A stretch of 5,958 nt of DNA, taken from positions 1-5,958 of the forward strand of contig JANLGB010000142.1 in assembly GCA_024653405.1 (NCBI GenBank), written 5' to 3'. Both the position numbers and the translations under genes were made by a program. Under the pieces are notes generated by a model. That model was given only the letters and a program-made list of their open reading frames with translations. It was not told the DNA's origin and ran no database searches. Within the stretch, counting starts at the first letter, position 1; each line of letters starts with the position of its first letter. Below are positions 1-5,494 of the stretch, one piece after another. The DNA comes from Candidatus Saccharicenans sp. Lineage in GTDB: Bacteria > Acidobacteriota > Aminicenantia > Aminicenantales > Saccharicenantaceae.

Positions 1-471
1 AACGTATGCCGAGACCCGGTTTTCCCTGGCCTCGGGTACAATCGGCAGGTCCACCCAGTCCTTTTCCCAGGCAGTCAGCACCCTTCTTTCGTCCTGGAGA
101 TTCCGGAGAAGAAGGGGAATGGCGGCGTACTGGTGCGGTCCGGCCACCAGGTCCAGGTAGGGAAATTTCTTCAGCAGTTGTTCCCGGTAGAGCTGGGCCA
201 CGCAACCCAGGCAGGCCAGGACCGAGCCGCGCTTTTCTTTCTGTTCCTTGAGACGCCCCAGGTAGGAGAAAAGCTTGACCACCGACTTTTCCCGCACGGC
301 GCAGGTGTTGACCAGGATGAAATCGCTGTCTTCCGGCCGCCCGGCTGGACTGGCCCCTTCGGCCAGCAGCAGGCTGGCCAGGTGCTCGGAGTCATTGACG
401 TTCATCTGACAACCGAAAGTGTGAATGTAAAAAGTTTTTCCCTCGAGCACCAGCTCACCGGTCCTGTCCAT
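1..471 (-). CDS. miaB: tRNA-2-methylthio-N6-dimethylallyladenosine synthase MiaB (N-terminal part, cut by the window edge)
   Basis: The frame is open from the ATG at 471 to base 1, giving 157 residues of a protein normally about 440 long. MiaB is a cytoplasmic radical-SAM enzyme that adds a methylthio group to i6A37 of tRNAs reading UNN codons. The visible part is the UPF0004 (methylthiotransferase N-terminal) domain. Residues 14-29 contain the hallmark HTFGCQMNVNDSE, residues 53-62 contain LVNTCAVREK, and residues 87-93 contain CLGCVAQ. C21, C57 and C90 match the three ligands of the auxiliary 4Fe-4S cluster. The window ends at about the point where the CxxxCxxC radical-SAM motif should begin, so that motif cannot be checked. 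GCQMN and NTCAVRE favour MiaB over the paralogues RimO and MtaB. An in-frame TAA lies one codon before the ATG, so the start cannot be further upstream. There is no Shine-Dalgarno sequence before it; a GTG at codon 8 (448-450) is the main alternative start. It is separated from recN by 192 bases and appears to have its own promoter. Confidence 0.93.
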   Translation of the reverse strand, partial: MDRTGELVLEGKTFYIHTFGCQMNVNDSEHLASLLLAEGASPAGRPEDSDFILVNTCAVREKSVVKLFSYLGRLKEQKEKRGSVLACLGCVAQLYREQLLKKFPYLDLVAGPHQYAAIPLLLRNLQDERRVLTAWEKDWVDLPIVPEARENRVSAYV

Positions 472-484
472 GATTTAACTAATT

Positions 485-513
485 ATTATAGCTGAAATGA
501 GCCCGGTTGGTAA
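485..513 (-). promoter_or_regulatory. Candidate sigma-70-type promoter for miaB
   Basis: On the minus strand a perfect TATAAT (490-485) is preceded, after a 17-base spacer, by TTACCA (513-508), which matches the TTGACA consensus at four of six positions. The surrounding bases are much more AT-rich than the genes. Transcription would be expected to start near 480-474, only a few bases before the miaB ATG at 471. It is seen by consensus matching only. The consensus used is that of the general housekeeping sigma factor and may not hold exactly in this organism. Confidence 0.5.
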
Positions 514-518
514 CGGGC
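501..518 (-). repeat. Imperfect inverted repeat over the miaB -35 element
   Basis: The 18 bases gcccggttggtaacgggc form a dyad: gccc pairs with gggc and gtt with aac around a ggt centre, with one unpaired g. It covers the proposed -35 hexamer (508-513). It could be an operator, or the arms could belong to a short hairpin at the end of the upstream transcript. No long T-run follows directly on the minus strand, so a terminator role is weak. The pairing is visible in the sequence; the role is inference. Confidence 0.35.
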
Positions 519-596
519 GGCGATTATCTTGGGGAGTAAGGCCGGAGTGAAGATACTGGTAGCGAAGAGCAAGAGTTAGAAAAAGACAGGTAGATG

Positions 597-645
597 AAAA
601 GTCAGGCTCTGTGACGCCGGGCCGCCCCGCGCTCAGGGCAGCCTG
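597..645 (-). terminator. Possible weak terminator after recN
   Basis: Reading the minus strand after the recN stop, CAGGCT (645-640) can pair with AGCCTG (608-603), enclosing a very GC-rich stretch that includes a CGGG/CCCG mini-stem (629-626 with 621-618). Two bases later comes TTTT (600-597), and a second T-tract lies at 584-580. An alternative 6-bp pairing, gctcag 631-636 with ctgagc 654-659, competes with it. The loop is long and the T-tract short, so this is not a textbook intrinsic terminator. Its position at the end of the five-gene run makes it the best candidate in the gap. Confidence 0.3.
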
Positions 646-663
646 GCTATCTTCTGAGCCAGC

Positions 664-2346
664 TCAATTGCCAGCGGCATTCTTTTCCAGCAATTCCCTG
701 GCCATCTGCAGGCTGGCTTCGGTCAGCCTGGTTCCAGCAATCAGCCGGGCGATTTCTTCCGGTCGGTCCTTGGCCTGCAGTTTTCGCACCAGGGTATAAG
801 TTCGATTCTTCTCTGTCTTTTTCTCGATCCGGAAATGGTGACTGGCGGCCGAGGCAATCTGGGGCAGGTGAGTGATGCACAACACCTGGTGGCGCCTGGA
901 CAGCTGCTGCAGTTTCCGGGCCACGAAGTCGGCTGTCTGGCCACCGATGCCCGAGTCAATCTCGTCGAAGATGAGCGTCCGGCCCTTTTCGGCTTCTTTC
1001 CCCAGCGACTTAAAAGCCAGCATGAGGCGGGACAGCTCGCCGCCCGAAGCAATCCGTCGCAGCGGCCGCAGCTCTTCTCCTGGGTTGGGGGAGATGATAA
1101 ACTCCAGCTCTTCGGCCCCCAGGTCCCTGATGGTGGCCGGGTCATCCAGCGAAGGCGAGAGCGGGCGAAAGTCCACCCGGAAGCGGGCCCTGGTCATGGC
1201 CAGCTGACCCAGTTCCTTGACCAGGAGCTGTTCCAGCTCCCTGGCCCTTTCCTGGCGCAGCAGGCTCAACCGGCGGCAGAGCTTGCGGTAGACGTCGAAG
1301 GCCGCCTTTATTTCCTGCTCCAGCTCGGAGAGTTTTTCCTCGCTTGTTTCCAGCTCTTCCTTTTCCTTCTTGATTTTTTCCAGGTAGGCCAGGATTTCTT
1401 CCAGGCTGGGGCCGTATTTTCTCTTGAGCTTCTCCAGCAGGCTCAACCGGGCCTCGATTTCTTCCAGCTTCTCGGGCGAAGGGGCGTACTTGTCGCGCCG
1501 CTCGATGAGGTTTCCGGCCAGCTCCTTCAAGAAGATATGGAACTCACCGAGCTGGCTACGGCTTCCCTCCAGCTCGGGAAAATAGCCCTGAAGCTCGGAG
1601 ACGATGTTCTCCACCCGCTTGACCCCGGCCACCAGCGACTCCTCGCTCTCGTAGGCCAGGTCTATGGCTTGGTTGACCAGGATGGCGATTTTTTCGGCGT
1701 TCTTGAGAATCGACCGCTCCTGCAGCAGCTCCTCGTCTTCTCCCGGGCGCAGCTCGGCCTGTTCAATTTCTTTGACCTGGAAGTTGAGGAAATCCAGCCT
1801 CTGGGCCCTTTCCTTCTGCCGGGCCAGGAGCTCTTCTTTTTCGCGCAGCATTGCCCTGACCTTCTGGGCAGCCTGTCGGACCTCATCCCGCAGGCTCAGG
1901 GCCTCGGCGAAGTCGTCCAGGAATTTCAGGTGGTTGGAAGTATCCAGGAGGAAGATGTGATCATTCTGGCCGTAGATATCTATCAGCTGCTCGCCCAGCT
2001 CTTTCATTTTCTTGAGCGGCACCAGTAGGCCGTTGAGGTAGGATTTGCTCAGTCCCTGGCTGGAGATGATTCTCTGCAGGAAAAGCTGGTGGCCGTTTTC
2101 GAGCTCCAGCTCGGGTGGAAGCTGCTTCTGGTCAGCAATTTCAAAAACGGCTTCGACCGAGGCCTCTTCCTTTCCCGTCCGGATGAGGTCGGGCGAAGCC
2201 TTTTCTCCCAGCAGAAGCTTCAGGGCGTCAATGATGATGGATTTCCCGGCCCCGGTCTCTCCGGTCAGGATGGTGAAGCCGGAGTCCAGCTCCAGCTCCA
2301 GGTCCTCTATGGTTGCCAGGTTTTTAATTCTTAGGTAGCGAATCAT
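664..2346 (-). CDS. recN: DNA repair protein RecN
   Basis: This is a 560-residue SMC-like ATPase, close to the usual RecN length of about 550-560. RecN acts in the cytoplasm on double-strand breaks, supporting RecA-dependent recombination and holding DNA ends together. Near the N-terminus is MIRYLRIKNLATIEDLELEL, followed by the Walker A motif GETGAGKS (residues 29-36). A Q-loop-like YGQNDH lies at 125-130. A long charged region of two coiled-coil arms runs from about 150 to 385 and is short compared with SMC or Rad50. The C-terminal half-site carries the ABC signature SGGELSR (434-440), Walker B TLIFDEID (457-464, D461 and E462) and the H-loop ITHLPQIAS (H493). All ATPase motifs are intact. 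It begins 39 bases after the protease stop. Family N-termini support the ATG at 2346, but the only purine-rich element, GAAGG, directly abuts the ATG, so the ribosome-binding site is poor. I see no LexA-like operator in the short upstream gap, so SOS control, if any, would act elsewhere. Confidence 0.97.
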   Translation of the reverse strand: MIRYLRIKNLATIEDLELELDSGFTILTGETGAGKSIIIDALKLLLGEKASPDLIRTGKEEASVEAVFEIADQKQLPPELELENGHQLFLQRIISSQGLSKSYLNGLLVPLKKMKELGEQLIDIYGQNDHIFLLDTSNHLKFLDDFAEALSLRDEVRQAAQKVRAMLREKEELLARQKERAQRLDFLNFQVKEIEQAELRPGEDEELLQERSILKNAEKIAILVNQAIDLAYESEESLVAGVKRVENIVSELQGYFPELEGSRSQLGEFHIFLKELAGNLIERRDKYAPSPEKLEEIEARLSLLEKLKRKYGPSLEEILAYLEKIKKEKEELETSEEKLSELEQEIKAAFDVYRKLCRRLSLLRQERARELEQLLVKELGQLAMTRARFRVDFRPLSPSLDDPATIRDLGAEELEFIISPNPGEELRPLRRIASGGELSRLMLAFKSLGKEAEKGRTLIFDEIDSGIGGQTADFVARKLQQLSRRHQVLCITHLPQIASAASHHFRIEKKTEKNRTYTLVRKLQAKDRPEEIARLIAGTRLTEASLQMARELLEKNAAGN

Positions 2347-2385
2347 CCTTCAGCCACTGCCGGGCCTGGTCGGTTGTTTCTTCTA

Positions 2386-3822
2386 TTATTTAACTATCTT
2401 AAAAGGCGACAGGGCCCGCTCGGTATTAATCCGCCCGTAACCGGCATAATCGTCCCGGCCGGCGGTCTCGATGTCGTCCGGCGTGTACTTGATGATTTTC
2501 ATGATATCGGCCGGTGTCAACCAGGGTTTGTTGGCTTTGAGTAGAGCAGCAAACCCGGCCACGTGCGGCGTGGCCATGGAAGTTCCGCTGGCAAAGGCAT
2601 AGGGAAGATACCCGGGTTCGGTTATGGCCAGCGGGATGGTGCTCAGCACCCAGACTCCGGGTGCGGCCACGTCCACCTGCGGACCGCTGTTGCTGAAGCT
2701 GGCGATCTCGTCGCTGTAATCGCTGGCCGAGACAGCCAGACAGAATTCATCGTAGGCTGCCGGGTAAAGGACGCCGGCCACTCCGTCATTGCCGGTGGCG
2801 GCCACCAGGACTATCCCTTTATTGTAAGCATATTCCAGGGCCGCTCTCAGAGCCTGGTCCGGTTCATCCCCGCCGACACTCATGTTGATAACTCCGACCT
2901 TAGCCTGGCCCGAACTGTAGTCGGCGGCCCAGATGAGGGCATCAATCAGGTCAGAATAATCACCCTCGCCTTCGGCCGAAATAATCTTTCCGGGCAGCAG
3001 GCGGCAGTCCCAGGCCACTCCGGCTATGCCCTCGGTATTGTTGGTAGCGGCTGCGATGATTCCGGCCACGTGGGTCCCGTGCCAGTGGTCATCCATGGCA
3101 TCATCGTCATCATTGATGAAGTCCCGCCCGGTGGAAATAACCTTGCTGGCCAGGTCGGGATGAGTGTAGTCGATTCCGGAATCCAGGACGGCGATCAACA
3201 GGTTGGGGTCGCCTCTGGAGAAGTCCCAGGCTCCGGTGACCTTGATGTCAGCCCGAACCTTTCCGGTGGGACTTCCAGGAATCTGCAGGGTGCCGCCGGG
3301 ATTGTAGAGCGCATACTGGTAGCGGAAGAGCTGGTCGTTGGGCTGGGCCGCCAGCCGTAGCTTGTAATCGGGACCGGCATAGAGAACATCGGGATTCTGC
3401 CGGAGAGCGGCCAGGGTTTCTTCCACGGTGGTTCCGGCCCCCACCTTAACCACGTAGACGTTGATCCTGGGAATCAGCCGGTAGGACTGCGGCTGGTAGG
3501 CTCGCAGGATCTGTTCGGTCGACTGGGTGGACAGGTCCGGTTTGAACTTGACCAGAATTTTTTCCGAAGAATACTTTGGCCCCGACGGCCGACCCACGGG
3601 CTGGGCCAGAGCTTTGATCCTGGTTGGCGGAGCCGGGTTCAGCCTGGCCTTGAGGGCTTCTTCCAGCCGGCCTGAAGTCTTCTGGCTTGAAGCGGCCAGA
3701 CGGTCCTTGAGCTTATTCTGGGCCCCAGTTTGAGTAACGGTAATGACCAGCACCAGGGCCAGAAGCACTGATATGGCTACCGGCCACAGCCGGGATATTT
3801 TTCGGTGATTGTTCAGACTCAT
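2386..3822 (-). CDS. Secreted subtilisin-like serine protease (peptidase family S8)
   Basis: This 478-residue protein has the complete S8 catalytic set: Asp214 in AVLDSGIDYTHPDL, His248 in HWHGTHVAG, the oxyanion Asn345 in VAATGNDG and the nucleophile Ser415 in SGTSMATPHVAG. An N-terminal hydrophobic segment (about residues 13-30) after basic residues is a signal peptide or membrane anchor, with possible cleavage after TGA near residue 34. A Pro/Ala-rich linker (about 35-83) leads to a prodomain-like region (about 84-155, beginning KYSSEKILVKFKP) resembling the fervidolysin-type N-terminal propeptide that folds the enzyme and is then removed. The catalytic domain fills the rest. There is no C-terminal adhesion, sorting or autotransporter domain, so after export it should stay in the periplasm, in the envelope or be released. 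The acidic NDDDDAMDD (237-245) before the active-site His is typical of S8 enzymes and may bind calcium. The start is supported by GGAGG at 3833-3829, six bases before the ATG. It lies 21 bases after the barrel-protein gene. The substrate is unknown. Confidence 0.95.
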   Translation of the reverse strand: MSLNNHRKISRLWPVAISVLLALVLVITVTQTGAQNKLKDRLAASSQKTSGRLEEALKARLNPAPPTRIKALAQPVGRPSGPKYSSEKILVKFKPDLSTQSTEQILRAYQPQSYRLIPRINVYVVKVGAGTTVEETLAALRQNPDVLYAGPDYKLRLAAQPNDQLFRYQYALYNPGGTLQIPGSPTGKVRADIKVTGAWDFSRGDPNLLIAVLDSGIDYTHPDLASKVISTGRDFINDDDDAMDDHWHGTHVAGIIAAATNNTEGIAGVAWDCRLLPGKIISAEGEGDYSDLIDALIWAADYSSGQAKVGVINMSVGGDEPDQALRAALEYAYNKGIVLVAATGNDGVAGVLYPAAYDEFCLAVSASDYSDEIASFSNSGPQVDVAAPGVWVLSTIPLAITEPGYLPYAFASGTSMATPHVAGFAALLKANKPWLTPADIMKIIKYTPDDIETAGRDDYAGYGRINTERALSPFKIVK

Positions 3823-3828
3823 GGTTTC

Positions 3829-3833
3829 CCTCC
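3829..3833 (-). promoter_or_regulatory. Shine-Dalgarno site of the S8 protease gene
   Basis: GGAGG on the minus strand, within the longer AGGGAGGG, lies six bases before the ATG at 3822. It supports that start. Confidence 0.75.
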
Positions 3834-3843
3834 CTTTCGGACC

Positions 3844-4626
3844 TTAAAAACCGTAATAGAGGCTCAGGCCAACTCCGATGGTGGACTTGGAACCGGGAAA
3901 GATTCTGATCCTGGGAACGACAGTAATCTTGTCCACCAGGAAGAAACTCCAGCCGGCGGTGATGGAGACATAGCTTGAGCCTTTGAGCTTAACCGATTCC
4001 TCACCTTCGAGGTCCTCAATTTTTTCCGTCATCTTGAAATTGCCCCAGAAATAAGAACCGGCCACTTCCAGGAAAGGCTGGCTGCCTTCCAGGCCATCGT
4101 AGGTCACGAGCAGGCCGCCGCTGGCCTGGGACCAGGAAGGTTGAGCTGTGGCCGTTCCCGGGACCACCAGTCCGCTCAGGGCAAAATCTTTCTTGAAACC
4201 CAGGTAGGAGGAAAATTCCCCGGCCAGGCCGAAGTTAAAATCAGAAGTCTTAAGCAGCCTGGCTTCAACCCGGGTCCCGACCAGCAGGCCGCTGAGGCTT
4301 CCGCCCTGGTATTCCAGGGTCAGGGGCAACTGTGCGAAAATCACCCCGTTGGGCCTGGGCATTCCCAGACCAGCGAAAACACTCAGGTTAAAGATGTGGC
4401 CAAGGTTTCTGGCCCTGAGCTCCAGTAAGGCGTTGGTGGCCTTCAGGGTGCTGGTTTCCTCGGCCCACTTTATTCCCCGGGCCGCCAGCTCGCCCGTGAG
4501 ACCGAATTCCCAGGTGGTCTGGTCCTGGCTCTGGGCCTGGAGAGCAGAACCCCCGGCAAAAAGCAGCAGCAGGCTCGCCCCCAGGAAGAGGGCCATCGGG
4601 TTGGCCATTCTGGTTCTTTTATTCAT
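3844..4626 (-). CDS. Predicted small outer-membrane beta-barrel protein of unknown function
   Basis: I do not recognise the family. The protein has 260 residues from the preferred start. Basic residues (MNKRTR) and a hydrophobic core (about 11-28, ALFLGASLLLLFAGG) form a signal peptide, with likely cleavage near ALQA at 28-31. The rest consists of segments of alternating polar and hydrophobic residues, rich in Gly and aromatics. Examples are about 40-50, 66-86, 95-107, 112-125, 130-142, 170-176, 184-196, 219-230 and 235-243, ending in STIGVGLSLYYGF. This pattern and a C-terminal Phe after aromatic residues are those of an outer-membrane barrel recognised by the BAM complex, perhaps with 8-10 strands. 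The ORF can start at 4641, overlapping the bamD stop as ATGA, but GGAGG at 4636-4632 is well placed for the ATG at 4626 and gives a more typical signal peptide. Its place directly after bamD suggests, without proving, a client of or contributor to outer-membrane assembly. A lipid-modifying or structural barrel is equally possible. Confidence 0.75.
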   Translation of the reverse strand: MNKRTRMANPMALFLGASLLLLFAGGSALQAQSQDQTTWEFGLTGELAARGIKWAEETSTLKATNALLELRARNLGHIFNLSVFAGLGMPRPNGVIFAQLPLTLEYQGGSLSGLLVGTRVEARLLKTSDFNFGLAGEFSSYLGFKKDFALSGLVVPGTATAQPSWSQASGGLLVTYDGLEGSQPFLEVAGSYFWGNFKMTEKIEDLEGEESVKLKGSSYVSITAGWSFFLVDKITVVPRIRIFPGSKSTIGVGLSLYYGF

Positions 4627-4631
4627 TCCAT

Positions 4632-4637
4632 CCTCCC
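4632..4637 (-). promoter_or_regulatory. Shine-Dalgarno site deciding the barrel-protein start
   Basis: GGGAGG on the minus strand lies five bases before the ATG at 4626. It falls inside the longer reading frame that begins at 4641, where it could not serve that earlier ATG. It therefore argues for the shorter protein. Confidence 0.65.
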
Positions 4638-5474
4638 TCATTTTGTTGGCGTCTTGGGCTGCGGGCTTTTAACCTTTTCGGTTGTTTTGAGCAGCTCCAT
4701 AGATTGTAGCCTTTTCTGGGCTTTCATGACAAACTTGCTTTTCGGGTAATCAGAAATAAGCTTGGTGAAATAGGGCTGGCTCTCGTTGTAATTCTTCGTT
4801 TTGAAATAGCAGTCGCCTATGTAAAAATAAACGGCATCCAGCCCGGGAAAATCGGGGTAGGTGGTGAGAATCGGTTGCAGCCGGTTCAGGGCGGCCCGGT
4901 AGGATTTAGCCTTGTAATAATATTCTCCAATCTGCAGTTCATGGGCGGCCAACCGGTTCTCGCAATCCCTGATTTTTTCCTGGGCCTGGGTGGCGTACTC
5001 GCTGTTGGGATAAAGAGCCACCACCCTCTTGAATTCGTTCAGGGCCTGGATGGTTTTGGTCTGGTCCCGGCCCGGCTTGAGAATGTTTTTATAATAGGTC
5101 ATGGCGATCCGATACTGGCAGTAAGGGACGGAGGGGCTGGTGGGATAGAGGCTCATGAATTCCCGGTACTCGGCCGCGGCCAGGATCAGGTTGGCTTCAT
5201 CACCCTTGCTGAAATAGGTATCGGCGATAAGCAGCTTGGCTCTCTGGGCGTAAAAGCTTCGGGGGAAAGAATCCATCAACTGCCGCAAGAACAGTAGTCC
5301 CTTTTCAAAGTCCTTCTTGATGTAGGTTTCGCCCAGCTTGTACAGGGATTCGTCCGAGGCCAGAGTTTCCTGGGGGAGTGATTCTAGGGTTAGCGGCTTT
5401 TTCCGGCAGGCCAGCGACCCGAAGGAAATCATGATCAGGGCTAAGCTCAAGATCATCAGAACATTTTTCTTCAT
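4638..5474 (-). CDS. bamD: Outer-membrane protein assembly lipoprotein BamD (YfiO family)
   Basis: BamD is a lipoprotein on the periplasmic face of the outer membrane that, with BamA, folds barrel proteins into it. The protein has 278 residues from the preferred start, close to the usual 240-280. MKKNVLMILSLALIMISFG followed by SLAC is a lipoprotein signal peptide with Cys23 as the predicted lipidated residue. The lipobox is unusual, with Ser at -3 and Leu at -2. The remainder is alpha-helical TPR-type repeat sequence (about 41-260). Its recurring helix pairs end in FPRSFYAQRAK (70-80), YPTSPSVPYCQYRIAMTYY (110-128), YPNSEYATQAQEKI (155-168), YPDFPGLDAVYFYIGDCYF (206-224) and YPKSKFVMKAQKRL (243-256). 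The middle block, with the long helix RDCENRLAAHELQIGEYYYKAKSY, is typical of BamD. A Lys/Pro-rich tail ends it. The frame is open back to an ATG at 5498 overlapping the rpe stop, but GAGGTG at 5486-5481 supports the ATG at 5474. A general TPR lipoprotein such as a CpoB relative is a less likely alternative. Confidence 0.9.
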   Translation of the reverse strand: MKKNVLMILSLALIMISFGSLACRKKPLTLESLPQETLASDESLYKLGETYIKKDFEKGLLFLRQLMDSFPRSFYAQRAKLLIADTYFSKGDEANLILAAAEYREFMSLYPTSPSVPYCQYRIAMTYYKNILKPGRDQTKTIQALNEFKRVVALYPNSEYATQAQEKIRDCENRLAAHELQIGEYYYKAKSYRAALNRLQPILTTYPDFPGLDAVYFYIGDCYFKTKNYNESQPYFTKLISDYPKSKFVMKAQKRLQSMELLKTTEKVKSPQPKTPTK

Positions 5475-5480
5475 CTTCCA

Positions 5481-5486
5481 CACCTC
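5481..5486 (-). promoter_or_regulatory. Shine-Dalgarno site deciding the bamD start
   Basis: GAGGTG on the minus strand lies six bases before the ATG at 5474. Starting there gives a standard lipoprotein signal peptide (MKK plus a hydrophobic core). Starting at 5498 would add eight residues, MTGFEVWK, that are unlike a signal sequence. Confidence 0.6.
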
Positions 5487-5494
5487 AAATCCGG

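Larger units (their letters stand above)
472..663. other. Intergenic region between recN and miaB
   Basis: This 192-base gap is the only non-coding stretch of more than 40 bases. The recN-proximal part (about 600-663) is GC-rich with inverted repeats. The middle (about 540-600) is pyrimidine-rich on the minus strand and holds nothing I recognise. The miaB-proximal part (about 472-520) holds the promoter and dyad listed separately. I see no tRNA, no riboswitch and no credible small ORF with a ribosome-binding site in it. Confidence 0.7.

Noticed and set aside
133..495. A 120-codon open frame on the plus strand over the miaB start
   Set aside because: It lies opposite the conserved MiaB N-terminal domain and has no family resemblance. 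The minus-strand frame carries the cluster-binding cysteines.
472..663. A small RNA, riboswitch or tRNA in the recN-miaB gap
   Set aside because: The inverted repeats are short and compete with each other, there is no cloverleaf or recognisable aptamer core, and the region is fully explained as gene end plus promoter.
835..2028. A 397-codon open frame on the plus strand, opposite recN
   Set aside because: It is the antisense shadow of the recN coiled-coil region. It is rich in repeated Leu-Gln-Phe from reverse-complemented Glu/Lys/Leu codons and shows no domain motif, while the opposite strand has all RecN motifs.
2563..3360. A 265-codon open frame on the plus strand, opposite the S8 protease
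   Set aside because: It is antisense to a gene with a complete catalytic triad. The composition is Gly/Val/His-rich without recognisable motifs or a ribosome-binding site.
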